A DNA stretch of 64,000 nucleotides from Syntrophobacterales bacterium (GTDB lineage: Bacteria > Desulfobacterota > Syntrophorhabdia > Syntrophorhabdales > Syntrophorhabdaceae), in the NCBI GenBank assembly GCA_031274925.1, contig JAISPL010000030.1, forward strand, positions 33,306-97,305, in the 5' to 3' direction. The first letter of the stretch is position 1; every line of letters starts with the position of its first letter. The translations under genes were made by a program, and so were the position numbers. A model generated the notes under the pieces. The model saw only the letters and a program-made list of their open reading frames with translations. It was not told the DNA's origin and searched no databases. Shown here one piece after another: positions 19,720-29,963 of this stretch.

Positions 19720-20871
19720 ATGCGGATAACAAGGCGTGCGTCCGAAATCACCCCTTTCTATGTCATGGAGCTTCTCGAAAAGGCGAAGGCAATGGAGGCG
19801 AAAGGCGAGGATATTGTCCATATGGAGGTGGGAGAGCCTGATTTTCCGAGCCCCGCCCCGGTCAAAGAGGAGGCCATGAAGGCGATCAGCGAGAACCGAA
19901 CCTTCTATACCCATAGCCTCGGCCTTCCTGATTTAAGGGAAAGAATTGCCCGGTACTACCTTGAATCTCACAATGTGAACATCTCCCCTGAACGGATAGT
20001 TATTACGAGCGGGACGTCAGGGGCTTTTCTGCTTTTGAGTGTTGCGCTTGTTGAGCGTGGAGACCTCCTTGTTCTCTCTGATCCAGGCTATCCCTGCTAC
20101 AAGAACTTTGGCGCCATTGTCGACGCGGTCATTTTGCCTCTTCCGGTATCACACGAATCGAACTATGCCTTAACGGCGAACCATTTTCGTGATGTGAAGG
20201 AGGAACCCAGGGCGGTGATAATCTCAAACCCCTCCAATCCTACAGGCAGTGTATACGGGGAAAAGACACTTTCTGACCTTTACCAGTTCCTGTCCGGAAA
20301 TGGTGTGTCGTTGATCGTGGACGAGATATACTCGGGCCTCTCTTACGGTTGCAAGGTAACCACCGCGCTTGCCATCTCGGATGAGATAATCGTGGTGAAC
20401 GGTTTCTCGAAGACGTACGCCATGACCGGCTGGAGATTAGGTTGGATGGTCGTACCCGATGTACTCGTGAGGCCAATACAGAAAGTTGCCCAGAACGTAT
20501 TTATTTCTCCGCCGTCAATATCTCAGTATGCGGCTATTCATGCCTTTGCCGTAAAAGAAGAGCTTGACCGTATGGTAGAAACTTACAAAAAAAGGCGCGA
20601 TTTTATGCTGAAAAGACTTAAGAAGCTTGGTTTTCGTATACCCGTCGATCCCCAGGGTGCATTCTATATTTATGCAGATATAGACAAATGGAACATGGAC
20701 AGTATGGTCTTTGTTGAGAGGGCGCTCCGGGAAGCGAAGGCTGCAATTACCCCTGGTTACGACTTTGGATCCTTCAGAGCTTCCTCCCATGTCCGCTTCT
20801 CCTATGCAAACAGCATGGAACGCCTTGCCGAAGGGTGTGACAGACTTGAGGCATGGCTGGCCGATCGTTAG
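19720..20871 (+). CDS. Class I/II pyridoxal-phosphate aminotransferase
   Basis: A 383-residue fold-type I aminotransferase of the aspartate/aromatic group. Visible: EVGEPDFPSPAPV (N-terminal substrate loop), YTHSLGLPDLRERIA, SNPSNPTGSVY (PLP-pocket Asn), DEIYSGLSYG (Asp for the pyridine nitrogen, Tyr for O3'), and NGFSKTYAMTGWRLGW with the Schiff-base Lys. The C-terminal Arg for the carboxylate is in SSHVRFSYANS. Start at ATG 19720 (MRITRRASEITPF) fits the family; the frame extends 11 codons upstream without a good site. The amino-group donor cannot be deduced. Confidence 0.9.
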   Translation: MRITRRASEITPFYVMELLEKAKAMEAKGEDIVHMEVGEPDFPSPAPVKEEAMKAISENRTFYTHSLGLPDLRERIARYYLESHNVNISPERIVITSGTSGAFLLLSVALVERGDLLVLSDPGYPCYKNFGAIVDAVILPLPVSHESNYALTANHFRDVKEEPRAVIISNPSNPTGSVYGEKTLSDLYQFLSGNGVSLIVDEIYSGLSYGCKVTTALAISDEIIVVNGFSKTYAMTGWRLGWMVVPDVLVRPIQKVAQNVFISPPSISQYAAIHAFAVKEELDRMVETYKKRRDFMLKRLKKLGFRIPVDPQGAFYIYADIDKWNMDSMVFVERALREAKAAITPGYDFGSFRASSHVRFSYANSMERLAEGCDRLEAWLADR

Positions 20872-20981
20872 TTTAGCGCTCGTCTCGCGTTTTGTTGCGT
20901 CCTTACGTGGCGTATCCGTGGTAAGAGAGCGGGGGGAGGAGAGGCATATTATAGGTAAACGGATAGTATGGAGGTGGTGAA

Positions 20982-22364
20982 ATGGCAACAGGCATGCTAA
21001 TAGGTGCTTTTATAACAGGCATTCTCCTCGGCTTTTCGGTCGCCTGGGTCCTGGCGATGTTCAAGTTCCACCGGTCTATGGTCGATTTGGAGGGCAAGAC
21101 CCGTGGCGCCGAGGCGGTTCTCAATGAATTCAGACAACAGATCGACGCAAAAGACCACGAGGCCATGGGCTTGCGTAATGAAATAGCCCTTGAGCAAAGC
21201 TCAAAAATTGAGGCAGTCACCAGACTCGAAGAGTCAAGGAAGAGTCTTGAGGGTGAGCGGCAGCTCCTCGACGTCATGAAAAAAGAGATGACCGACACGT
21301 TTAATGCTCTGTCCTCTGCGGCGCTGAAAAGCAGCAGCGAGGATTTTATCAGACTCGCCTCCGAGCGTTTAGGAAAGGTGATTGAGACGACCAAGGGAAA
21401 GCTTGGTGAACACCAGGTGGCCATGGACGGAATGATCAAACCGCTCCACGAAACGCTCAAAAAATACGAAGAACAGATAAGGAGCATGGAAGAAGGACGG
21501 CTCAAAGCATACGGAAGCTTGGAAGAGCAATTGAGGACCCTGGCGTCAACCAATGAAAGCCTTCAGAGGGAGACGAACAATCTGGTCTCTGCATTGAGGA
21601 AGCCCCAAGTCAGGGGCCGATGGGGGGAGATGCAGCTCAAGAGGGTCGCGGAGCTGTCGGGTATGTCGATGCACTGTGATTTCACAGAGCAGGTCTCAGT
21701 GGACACGGATAAGGGTAAGGTAAGACCCGATATGGTTATCCATCTGCCTTCCGACCGGGAGATCGTAGTCGATTCAAAAGTATCCCTCGAAGCATATCTT
21801 GATGCAACGGCGGACCAGACAGAAGAGAGCAGGAAAGTAAAGCTGGAAAGGCATGCCCAGCAGGTAAGGACCCATATGAATCGCCTGTCATCAAAGGAAT
21901 ACTGGAGCCAGTTCGATAAATCCCCGGAATTTGTGGTCCTCTTTATCCCCGGCGAATCCTTCCTCGGGGCGGCCCTTGATATGGACACGACACTCATCGA
22001 AGACGGTATCCAGAAGAATGTGATTATAGCAACCCCGACTACATTCATCGCCCTTCTGAGGGCGATCGCCTTCGGGTGGCGGCAGGAGCAGATCACAAAA
22101 AACGCCCACGAAGTGAGATTGTTGGGCCGTGAGCTCTACGAACGTGTTTCTAAGATGACAGAACACTTGGACGCCTTGGGAAATGCCATAAGAAGAGGTA
22201 CGGAGGCATATAATAAGACAATAGGCTCCCTGGAGGCCAGAGTCCTGCCTTCGGTGAGAAGATTCAAGGACCTTGGTGTAGAAGGCACGGAGATACCTTT
22301 ACTTAAACAGGTGGACAATTCTCCCCGAAAAGTGGAGACCATGGCGGAAGACACAGACGGATAG
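20982..22364 (+). CDS. rmuC: DNA recombination protein RmuC
   Basis: RmuC proteins limit inversions and other rearrangements and have a nuclease-like fold. 460 residues: an N-terminal membrane helix (GAFITGILLGFSVAWVLAM), a long coiled coil (about 35-190), then the conserved core with RGRWGEMQLKRVAELSGM, MVIHLPSDREIVVDSKVSLE and FVVLFIPGESFLGAAL, and the C-terminal NAHEVRLLGRELYERVS. Start supported by GGAGGTGGTGAA. Normal length for the family. It follows the aminotransferase by about 110 bases on the same strand and is probably transcribed separately. Confidence 0.93.
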   Translation: MATGMLIGAFITGILLGFSVAWVLAMFKFHRSMVDLEGKTRGAEAVLNEFRQQIDAKDHEAMGLRNEIALEQSSKIEAVTRLEESRKSLEGERQLLDVMKKEMTDTFNALSSAALKSSSEDFIRLASERLGKVIETTKGKLGEHQVAMDGMIKPLHETLKKYEEQIRSMEEGRLKAYGSLEEQLRTLASTNESLQRETNNLVSALRKPQVRGRWGEMQLKRVAELSGMSMHCDFTEQVSVDTDKGKVRPDMVIHLPSDREIVVDSKVSLEAYLDATADQTEESRKVKLERHAQQVRTHMNRLSSKEYWSQFDKSPEFVVLFIPGESFLGAALDMDTTLIEDGIQKNVIIATPTTFIALLRAIAFGWRQEQITKNAHEVRLLGRELYERVSKMTEHLDALGNAIRRGTEAYNKTIGSLEARVLPSVRRFKDLGVEGTEIPLLKQVDNSPRKVETMAEDTDG

Positions 22365-22455
22365 CAGAGTTGGATACACTTAATGCAAACTTAAGCCTAA
22401 TAGCGAAGGCCTTATAAAACGGTCGGCTGAAGCGAAAAGAGAGACAGGAGGAAAG

Positions 22456-22656
22456 ATGCAAGATGAGGAAAGACTGAGAATTGTATTCAAACGACTCATC
22501 GAAGAGATGGGGTATTACGACGAAGAATTTGCCGGCTGGACTGAACTTGCACACAACGCGGGGCTTGATGCTGCGGCGAGATTAATAGAGGAGGCGCAGA
22601 AATCAATACGGTCAGGAAACCTGGCCTTAAAAACCGCCTTGGAATTGATACGCTAG
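22456..22656 (+). CDS. Small helical protein, unknown
   Basis: 66 residues, acidic and helical by composition, with an excellent ribosome site (GACAGGAGGAAAG) seven bases before the ATG. Charged heptads (RLIEEAQKSIRSGNLALKTALEL) suggest a helix bundle. It follows rmuC by 91 bases. No family recognised. Confidence 0.6.
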   Translation: MQDEERLRIVFKRLIEEMGYYDEEFAGWTELAHNAGLDAAARLIEEAQKSIRSGNLALKTALELIR

Positions 22657-22696
22657 AGTCTGCGTTTCCGCTCTTCCTTGTATCCTAATCCTTTTA

Positions 22697-23476
22697 TCAT
22701 CGGGAGTTGACCTTAAAGACCTTCACTTCGTCGTCCTTCGTTGCCCCGACCTTATCCTGAAAACTTCCCTTAAAGTATCCGAACTCTAGGTATCCAGAGC
22801 TGCCGAAAAGGCATGTGAAATCGTTTTCGTAATAGCTTGCCGAGATGTTGGAGAAGGACATAGCGCCTATCTCAACCTTAAATGAGATTCCTTTCGCAAA
22901 ACCGCGGAGTGTATCTTCGGAGATATTGGTGATCCCATTTCCGAACCTGTCGAATCTCACCACTTTTCCTTTGAGTACCTCGCCTTCAGTGATAGGAAGG
23001 AGACCGCCCAAGCAGACCGGATCGTCTATCTGACGTCCGAAGGCCACGGGAAGCTCCCCTTTAGAAAGATGAGCGGCCACGGGAGAAAATATGTCCCTCC
23101 CATGAAATGTGGAGCTCACAGTGGGAAGCATGAATTCAGGATTCTCTATAACGTGCGCAAAGGGGGTTTCGCCCATGACAAGACTGAAGATGCCGTTATC
23201 GGGCCCGACAAAAATATGGTTATGGCTAAGGATGATAATGGGTCTTCGGGCGCTTCCCACCGTGGGATCGACGACCGCGATATGCACGGTTCCTGCAGGG
23301 AACCAGCGGTAGTTCTCATGGACGAGAAAGGCACCTTCCCTGATATCCTGAGCCTCCACTGTATGGGTTATATCCACAATCGCCGCATTGGGGTTAATTG
23401 AGAGGATTACCCCCTTCATGATGCCTGCATAGGCGTCTTTCATTCCGAAGTCCGTGAGAAGGGTTATGATTTTCAC
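22697..23476 (-). CDS. SAM hydroxide adenosyltransferase (DUF62)
   Basis: Splits S-adenosylmethionine with water into adenosine and methionine; related to fluorinase and chlorinase. 259 residues. N-terminal domain: IITLLTDFGMKDAYAGIMKG with the Asp that binds the ribose, then VHIAVVDPTVGSARRPI and FVGPDNGIFS. The C-terminal beta domain includes VVRFDRFGNGITNI. These match the SAM hydrolase group and not the halogenase. Starts with GTG two bases after the mtnA stop, so the two are coupled. Together they might dispose of or recycle SAM-derived compounds. Confidence 0.9.
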   Translation of the reverse strand: MKIITLLTDFGMKDAYAGIMKGVILSINPNAAIVDITHTVEAQDIREGAFLVHENYRWFPAGTVHIAVVDPTVGSARRPIIILSHNHIFVGPDNGIFSLVMGETPFAHVIENPEFMLPTVSSTFHGRDIFSPVAAHLSKGELPVAFGRQIDDPVCLGGLLPITEGEVLKGKVVRFDRFGNGITNISEDTLRGFAKGISFKVEIGAMSFSNISASYYENDFTCLFGSSGYLEFGYFKGSFQDKVGATKDDEVKVFKVNSR

Positions 23477-23478
23477 GA

Positions 23479-24510
23479 TCAGGGCGAAAACAGCATGGCT
23501 ATCTGTTTTTTGAAGGGCCTATTAACGATGCCCTTCTCCGTTATGAATGCGGAAATGTACTTTGATGGCGTGACATCGAAGGAATAGTACCTCGCCTTTA
23601 CGTCCTGAAGGGTGACGAGAGTCTTCCTGAAGTATTTAACTTCCTTTCCGTCCCTCTCCTCTATATCGATTTTGTTCCCATTATTAAGGGACCAGTCAAA
23701 GGTCGAGACGGGAGCTGCGACGTAAAAGGGAATTTTATACTCTCTGGCTGCGAGGGCTATCATGTATGTGCCTATCTTATTTGCCGTATCGCCATTCCCC
23801 ACGATCCTATCCGCCCCCACAATCACTTTATCGATGACCTTGTAATAGCAGAGAATGCCTACATGGTTGTCCGGGATTAGTTCAACGTCAATCCCCAGGT
23901 TTTTAAGCTCGAAAACGGTGAGACGGGCACCCTGGAAGTAAGGCCTTGTCTCCGTGGCAAAGACTTTTATTCGTTTCCCGGCATCATGGGCAGCCTTTAT
24001 CACGCCGAGCGCGGTGCCGTAGCCGCCTGTCGCAAGAGCGCCGGCATTGCAGTGGGTAAGAATGGTGTCTCCGCTATCAATAAGCTCCGCGCCGTAACGG
24101 GAAAGGAGTTGATTATTTTCTACATCTTCGCCGTGGATGGCCATAGCTTCACGGGTGGCATATTCGAGGAGGAGGGGGTTGTCCAGGTAGACCCGGCATT
24201 TGTTCTCCATCCGCTTGACTGCCCATGCGAGGTTGACTGCCGTGGGCCTTGTCGTGATAAGCGTTCGACAGATGAGTTCTAGTTCGGATAGGCTGACGTG
24301 TCTCTTTTTTTGAAGTATCCTGGCAATGCCGATGACTACGCCATAAGCGGCTGTGACGCCAATGAGGGGGGCGCCCCTTACGACCATTTTTCTGATGGCC
24401 GCTACCACATCTGTAAGTTTGGTGCACCGGACAAATTCTTCCCTGAAAGGAAGTTTCCTCTGATCAAGGACGAAGAGAGAACCGTTTTTCCAGTATATGT
24501 GATCGGTCAC
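23479..24510 (-). CDS. mtnA: S-methyl-5-thioribose-1-phosphate isomerase
   Basis: Converts methylthioribose-1-phosphate to the ribulose form in methionine salvage; cytosolic. 343 residues. Substrate loop RGAPLIGVTAAYG, TRPTAVNLAWAV, the catalytic Cys in ILTHCNAGALATGGYGTAL, and catalytic Asp in KVIVGADRIVGNGDTANKIG are all present. No other salvage gene (mtnK, mtnN, mtnB) is near; in organisms without full salvage, MtnA can also act in anaerobic shunts that use 5-deoxyribose phosphates. Same strand as gatB, 58 bases downstream. Confidence 0.95.
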   Translation of the reverse strand: MTDHIYWKNGSLFVLDQRKLPFREEFVRCTKLTDVVAAIRKMVVRGAPLIGVTAAYGVVIGIARILQKKRHVSLSELELICRTLITTRPTAVNLAWAVKRMENKCRVYLDNPLLLEYATREAMAIHGEDVENNQLLSRYGAELIDSGDTILTHCNAGALATGGYGTALGVIKAAHDAGKRIKVFATETRPYFQGARLTVFELKNLGIDVELIPDNHVGILCYYKVIDKVIVGADRIVGNGDTANKIGTYMIALAAREYKIPFYVAAPVSTFDWSLNNGNKIDIEERDGKEVKYFRKTLVTLQDVKARYYSFDVTPSKYISAFITEKGIVNRPFKKQIAMLFSP

Positions 24511-24568
24511 GACGCCGCCCCAGCATCTTTATTTTTCCGGATGATCTGCCGCTTAGGCGAGACGCTGG

Positions 24569-26020
24569 TCATTTTTCCTTCAGTCTCCTCAGGAGAAGAT
24601 CGTTTAGGAGCTTGGGATTTGCCTTTCCTTTGGTTTCCTTCATCGCCTGCCCCACAAAGAATCCGAGGAGTTTCTCTTTTCCTGCCCTGAAGTCGGCCAG
24701 CTCCTTAGGGGATCTTTCCAAAATTGCGTCTATAGTGGCGATGAGAGCGTTTTCGTCTGAAATCTGAATCATTCCTTTTTCCTCGACCAACCGCTTAGGG
24801 GATATGCCCCGCTCATAGAGCTCGTGGAATATTTCTTTGCCTATCTTGATGCTTATTGTCTCCTCCTTTATGAGGGAGAGTAGCTCAGCGAGGTGCGCGG
24901 GAGCAAGAAGCGCATCTTTCAGCGACAGGTTTCCCGTCTTCAATTCTCTCAAAAGTTCGGTCATGATCCAGTTACTCACGGTCTTCGGTTCATTGAAAAA
25001 CTTCAAGGTCGCTTCAAAATAGTCGCCTAGCGCCTTGTCCGACACGAGTATCTCCGCATCATATTTAGGAAGACCGTAGTCGCTCATAAACCGCTCCATT
25101 TTCGCGATGGGCAGCTCGGGAAGTCTCTTTCGTATATCCTCTACCCAGGCGTTGTCAATGGTGAGCGGCAGGAGGTCGGGCTCAGGGAAGTACCTGTAGT
25201 CATGGGCTTCTTCCTTGCCTCTCATGGAGTAAGTTACTCCCTCATCCACATTGAAGAAGCGGGTTTCTTGGACGACTTCTCCGCCTCGTTCCAAAAGTTC
25301 AATCTGTCTCGTTATCTCGTACGCAAGCGATCGTTCTATATACCTGAAAGAGTTCAGGTTTTTCATCTCCGTCCTAGTACCCAGTTCTGTGTCGCTCCTC
25401 TTTTTCACCGATACGTTGGCGTCGCACCTGAAGCTCCCTTCCTCCATATTGCCATCGCAGATCTCAAGGTACATGAGTATATCCCTTAAAGCCTTCAAGT
25501 AGAGGACCGCCTCTTCTGGCGTTGAAATATCCGGCTCACTCACGATCTCAAGGAGGGGTACGCTCGAACGGTTATAGTCCACGAGACTGTACGAGCTCGT
25601 CTCAATTGTAGCCTCATGGACGAGCTTTCCCGCATCTTCCTCCATGTGAATTCTTAAGATACGGATTCTCTTCTTCTCTCCTCCCACGAAAATATCGAGA
25701 TAGCCGTGCTCACATATTGGTTTTTCATACTGGGATATCTGGTATCCTTTGGGAAGGTCCGGGTAATAATAGTTCTTCCGGGCAAAGATGCTTTTCTCGT
25801 TGATTCTGCAATTGAGCGCTAGCCCCAATTTGATCGCGAAATCGACCACCTTCTTGTTGAGCACCGGCAGTGCACCTGGCAGGCCCATGCAGGTAGGACA
25901 TGTATGGCTGTTCGGCTCTCCACCGAACTTGGTTGAGCATCCGCAGAATATCTTGCTTTCCGTAAGCAGATGGGCATGTACCTCAAGACCCATGACCGCT
26001 TCGTAATCAGATTGGCTCAC
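24569..26020 (-). CDS. gatB: Asp-tRNA(Asn)/Glu-tRNA(Gln) amidotransferase subunit B
   Basis: Kinase and tRNA-binding subunit of GatCAB, which makes Gln-tRNA (and Asn-tRNA) by amidation. 483 residues. Opening [19 protein letters not shown] starts the cradle domain; zinc cysteines [20 protein letters not shown] are intact; [14 protein letters not shown] and [11 protein letters not shown] mark the catalytic core; the C-terminal helical and YqeY-like tail ([13 protein letters not shown]) binds the tRNA. gatA and gatC are not in the window, so they are encoded elsewhere. Lead gene of a gatB-mtnA-SAM hydrolase run. Confidence 0.96.
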   Translation of the reverse strand: MSQSDYEAVMGLEVHAHLLTESKIFCGCSTKFGGEPNSHTCPTCMGLPGALPVLNKKVVDFAIKLGLALNCRINEKSIFARKNYYYPDLPKGYQISQYEKPICEHGYLDIFVGGEKKRIRILRIHMEEDAGKLVHEATIETSSYSLVDYNRSSVPLLEIVSEPDISTPEEAVLYLKALRDILMYLEICDGNMEEGSFRCDANVSVKKRSDTELGTRTEMKNLNSFRYIERSLAYEITRQIELLERGGEVVQETRFFNVDEGVTYSMRGKEEAHDYRYFPEPDLLPLTIDNAWVEDIRKRLPELPIAKMERFMSDYGLPKYDAEILVSDKALGDYFEATLKFFNEPKTVSNWIMTELLRELKTGNLSLKDALLAPAHLAELLSLIKEETISIKIGKEIFHELYERGISPKRLVEEKGMIQISDENALIATIDAILERSPKELADFRAGKEKLLGFFVGQAMKETKGKANPKLLNDLLLRRLKEK

Positions 26021-27220
26021 AATTCCACCTCGTACTTATTAGTAATGGTACTAATATACACCAGTTAGGGCCTATTTTCCAAATAAAGCTTGAGTGCGAA
26101 GCGCAGAAAAAGACAGTCATTAGTCGTTAAAAACAGTAAAAGACCAAAGGCGGCAAAAGGCAAGTATTTTATGTAGTCTCGATCGTTTTGTTTTCGACCT
26201 CCATGGAATCTTTCTTGTACTCCTCCACGGTTTTTTTGGTCTTTCCCAACTGCTAATGACGGGCGACTGGCGGCGCTTCTTCGCTTCTTGAGTTTCGCTT
26301 TGACTCTTTTTTCTTCAGCGCATGAGATAGACTCTTGAGAGCAAGGGACCTGTCTGCGGGGTCGAGATGGACATTGAAGGATGGAGAATTTTCCGTGTTG
26401 GATCTCGCTGCCTTCATGGTTTGCTACAAGGCATTGGTTTTCAGTTTTGATGCCGAAAATACCAGGACGAATTTTCTGCTTGGGCCTCATGAACCTCCAA
26501 GTTTACCTTGATGGCAAAGACCAGAGACGTATAATATACGGAGGGAGGGGAATTCCTTTATTACTGTTGACGCTACAGTAATCTGTCCGAATAACTTGGG
26601 CTGGGTGTCAGAATCTTTGACTCTGTGATGCAAGAAGCTGGGATCAGCCTATTCATTTCTTATCGACCCGCTGATCACCGTAACAGAAGACTTCTCTGAT
26701 ATACCTGAGTCGTAGAGTCGGCCACCATACAGACCTCTCACAGAATAGGCAACACATGCTGACCCGAGTCCAGTATCCTCGCATACGTGTTGGCCAAAAC
26801 CAACCTGTCCTGCTCATATTCGTGCTGATTATCTGCAAACTGCTTCGGTTGAGTTCGCGATAGAACCATGAGACATACCCCACACACCCGGCCAAAGACA
26901 TGGTACACGCTATGGACAAAGAGCCGCTTGGCGAGATAACTGCTTACCGTGTAAAAGACTCCTCAATGATAATCGGCTTTCCTTCACTCCGTTAATTTAT
27001 ATAAAGAAAGCTAAGACACAAATCTCGCTGCGGCAAGCCGCACGGTATTGCGGAACGAAGCCGAGCTTAATGCCCGGTCGCGAAAACTTAACTGCTTTGG
27101 TCACTTGGAGGCGTTGTGTAAAGGCCCTGCTACCGGCGACTTCTGTTTTCCAGGAGAAGCTGGGGAAATTACGGTTACAAGATTGACTTTTCAAACTCAC
27201 CATGCTAAATAAAAGTGAAC
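26021..27220. other. 1.2 kb with no recognisable gene
   Basis: Frames on both strands (minus 26065-26490 and 26653-26919 among them) give no family motif; codon choice looks random. Given the dead IS elements just beyond tRNA-His, this may be further decayed DNA. The last 40 bases probably hold the tRNA-His promoter. Confidence 0.4.
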
Positions 27221-27296
27221 GGTGGATGTAGCTCAATGGCAGAGCATCAGGCTGTGGACCTGGGGGTTGGGGGTTCGAACCCCCTCATCCACCCCA
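27221..27296 (+). tRNA. tRNA-His (GTG)
   Basis: Acceptor GTGGATG/CATCCAC with the His-specific extra G(-1) paired to C73, U8-A9, D-stem GCTC/GAGC, anticodon stem and loop CTGTGGA (anticodon GTG), T-arm GGGGG-TTCGAAC-CCCCT and an encoded CCA. Confidence 0.95.
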
Positions 27297-27392
27297 TTTG
27301 TATATAAGGACGCTCGGTCTCCATACGACCCTTTCCGATGGGATGTAGTTGATTGTTAAGTCCTTCCTGCGTGGTCCAGTAGTGTAAGCATC

Positions 27393-27898
27393 CTAACTTG
27401 ATTGAGCCGTTATGACCTGCCCCATGTCCCTTGTATCACCTTCAGAGTTAGTCTTCCTGCAAAATATCTCTTGTTGGGCATCGCGGCCTTAAGGCGCAGG
27501 CGGTTTATACCCCAGAAAAGTGCGCGGCTTGGATGGTGTTGTACTCTTTTCTCCAGTTTTCACCTTAGCTTTCAAAGAGCTTAATGAAGATCTCCGTCCA
27601 TGAGTTTCCCGTTAAAAGACTCGATATAGCCGTTCTCCAACGGGCTCTATGAAGAGGGTTACCATCCTGAGCCTCACAAGCCACTTTCTCACTGCCTTTG
27701 CGTGAACTCCGGTCCGTTGCCGGAGCGTATATGCTTCCGGTATCCCCCAATTTCTCTATGACCTGGTGGGAAGTAATCTTTCTCGTCATGGCGATAGTCA
27801 GATACTCCTTGGCAAACTTGTCGATGATGTTGAAGGTCTTCCCCTAAATAGCTCCACGCGTGATTCTTATAGTCAGGCCTGAGTCTTACGCATGGAGA
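27393..27898 (-). pseudogene. IS3-family transposase (orfB) remnant
   Basis: Read on the minus strand across shifted frames the pieces are LRPDYKNHAWSY, KTFNIIDKFAKEYLTIAM, SGNGPEFTQRQ, VRKWLVRLRMVTLFIEP, ENGYIESFNGKLMDG and finally PSKPRTFLGYKPPAP. This is the DDE core of IS3 transposases in order: the second Asp in NGPEF, and the Glu in ENGYIESFNGKL. At least three frameshifts and a deletion where DF..DRTHDG should stand make it inactive. The first half (orfA and N-terminal orfB) is absent. Ends of the element were not found. Confidence 0.8.
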
Positions 27899-27924
27899 AT
27901 ATTAACCAAAAGGCATATTCATCA

Positions 27925-28633
27925 TATAATAGTACCAAAAAAGTCGGATGGTACTGTTATGGGATGCAAGAACTTCAAGTTGGGAGGGTTGTCAAGAGCG
28001 GGAAGGTACGTGGAAATTAGCAGTACAAGTGCAAAGAATGCGGTTACTTCTTCGTAATTGGCGATGAACGGACAAACCAAGAAAATGGCGGCGCTAAAAG
28101 CACTGCGTGCCTTTCTTTACTTGTTAGGCAAAGGATCCTATAATAGCGCAACCGTTCGTTGATGTACCACTGGATCAGGGAGGCTGGTCTTAACGCTGAG
28201 GAACAGGTGATAGGCGGAGAAATCACCGAAATCGAGTTCGATGAGATGTGGCACTTCATACAGTCAAAAAAACTTTGGCTCATCAAAGCCCTTGAGAGCT
28301 ATCGCCTGGGTTCTCGGTGGTCGTGATAGCGCGCAACATTCAAACAGCTTTACAACAATGAGAAACGGCACATTCTTCACGGACAATTGGGACGTTTTTG
28401 CCGAAGTTTGCCATATCCTCGGAAAAGGCGGGACCCACACGATCGAACGTGATAACAGCAACACCCGTCATCATTTAGGGAGGTTTACGCATCAAACGAA
28501 AGTCGTTTCAAAAAGCCCGGTCATGGTGGATTTGCCGATCCGTTTGTGGAGCGCATTGACTAAGCCGGAAATCTTCAGACTCTGGCAATATCAAATGATG
28601 TATATCTTTAAGGTAAACACTCTCTACGCATGA
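27925..28633 (+). pseudogene. IS1-family transposase remnant
   Basis: Plus-strand pieces in several frames: a zinc-ribbon stretch CKECGYFFVIGDERTN, ALRAFLYLLGKGSYNSA-type helix-turn-helix sequence, then EFDEMWHFIQSKK (first catalytic Asp), and GTHTIERDNSNTRHHLGRF (conserved His-x-x-E/N-N) running into KVVSKSPVMVDL. The order matches the single-frame IS1 transposases found in archaea and deep bacteria. Multiple stops and shifts show it is dead. It points opposite to the IS3 remnant next to it. Confidence 0.75.
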
Positions 28634-29237
28634 ACCGTCCGCAAGCTACAGTCTTCTTCGCTTCGGTTGTTTCTTCGGTGCCTTGAATCTTTCCTTCCTC
28701 CATATTCGTTCCACTCGTTTGTGTAACCCTCGCTCCGGAGGAACCCCGTGATCATCCGATATAGGTGCTGGCTATGGGACTGCCATGTGACCGCCTTCCT
28801 CCTCCCTCAAATTCAATCCAGAGTTATAATTTACCTGTATGGACCGGGTTTTTTGGGGGGCAGGGCAGGCCATTGAGGCAGTATGGTTTAAAATAAAGGG
28901 TGGATGGGAAAACGGGCCACGTCATTCGTGACACGGCCCGTATTATCCTCGACAGTCTGCCGAACGCTACCTATCCTATATAGACTTCACAGGAACACCT
29001 ATTTCGTCAAAAGACCGCTCCGCCATTAGAGGTGTCCGATAACTATGACACAGGCTGTGGAGGATGGCATGGCATACCCTTATTTATTACGAGGAGCCGT
29101 GTTATCACTTGAGACTGGATGAGGACATGAGGCTCATTGACGGGGAGTATGTTATATAGCGGTGGCGCTGAGCCGTATGATCTCAAGAAAAGCAAGGAGG
29201 AGCTTGCCAGATGAATCCATCCTCGGCGCGGCGCTTC
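28634..29237. other. Gene-free stretch with a stem-loop
   Basis: No gene recognised. Holds a structured inverted repeat at 28912-28941. Sequence near 28640-28830 does not match either neighbouring IS family. Confidence 0.4.
28912..28941. repeat. Bulged stem-loop
   Basis: Outer arms ACGGGCC and GGCCCGT enclose symmetrical AC/AC mismatches and an inner stem GTCA-TTCG-TGAC closed by a UUCG-type tetraloop. A stable RNA hairpin on the plus strand; no T-run follows, so termination is uncertain. Confidence 0.5.
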
Positions 29238-29963
29238 TTACGTCAGGTAGGGCTCCCAGGCCTTGGCGGTTTTTATTACGTAGTCGGCTGGAAGATTTTT
29301 CGCTATCTGATTGTGTCCCGGCAGAAGCATACCGACTTCCAGTTCCGCGAGCCGATAGAGGGATGCTTTCAGTTGGGCCGCATTGGCGCCGTAAAGGTCA
29401 AACCGGCCTATGGCGTAGTCCGCGTAAATCACGTCACCGGGAATCAATGTTTTGAGAGCGCGACTGTAAAGCGCGATCCCTCCCATGGAATGGCCGGGAA
29501 TATGGATGACCTCCCATTCCATGTTTCCGAGGTTTAACGTCTCGCCGCCCTCCAGTTTACAGTCCACTTTGAACGCAAAGGCTTCATCCTTCAGTCCGTA
29601 TTGCATCTGGCACATATTTTTAAATTCCTTCATCCCGTACACCGCATTGTCCTGCCCTTTCTCAAGGAGTTCTGCTTCCATCGTGTGCACCCAAAGCTCT
29701 ACGCCCGGTATCTGTTTCTGTATCTCGGAGAGACAGCCGATGTGGTCGAGATGGGTATGGGTCATGATGACCCTCTTGATCGACGACAGATCAATACCCA
29801 TCCTCTTTATGGCCCCGATCTTGTAGTTTCCCTTTCCTGTGAGTCCTACGTCGATCATGGACAGGTCGCCCGAGGCCGGATCACCTATTATGTACACATG
29901 TGAGTCAGGAATGAATTCATCCTGTCCTGCCACGAATTGAATACCTTCCGCTATTTTTGTCAT
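29238..29963 (-). CDS. MBL-fold metallohydrolase
   Basis: A 241-residue metallo-beta-lactamase-fold hydrolase. Metal motif MTHTHLDHIGCL (HxHxDH), second His in HIPGHSMGGIALY, Asp in LIPGDVIYADYAIGRFD, third His in LLPGHNQIAK. This is the glyoxalase II-like branch with a complete two-metal site. Substrate unknown. It stands alone, next to the dead IS block. A second MBL hydrolase of similar length lies at 61261-61983 but its sequence differs clearly (THCHFDHMGGG). Confidence 0.9.
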   Translation of the reverse strand: MTKIAEGIQFVAGQDEFIPDSHVYIIGDPASGDLSMIDVGLTGKGNYKIGAIKRMGIDLSSIKRVIMTHTHLDHIGCLSEIQKQIPGVELWVHTMEAELLEKGQDNAVYGMKEFKNMCQMQYGLKDEAFAFKVDCKLEGGETLNLGNMEWEVIHIPGHSMGGIALYSRALKTLIPGDVIYADYAIGRFDLYGANAAQLKASLYRLAELEVGMLLPGHNQIAKNLPADYVIKTAKAWEPYLT

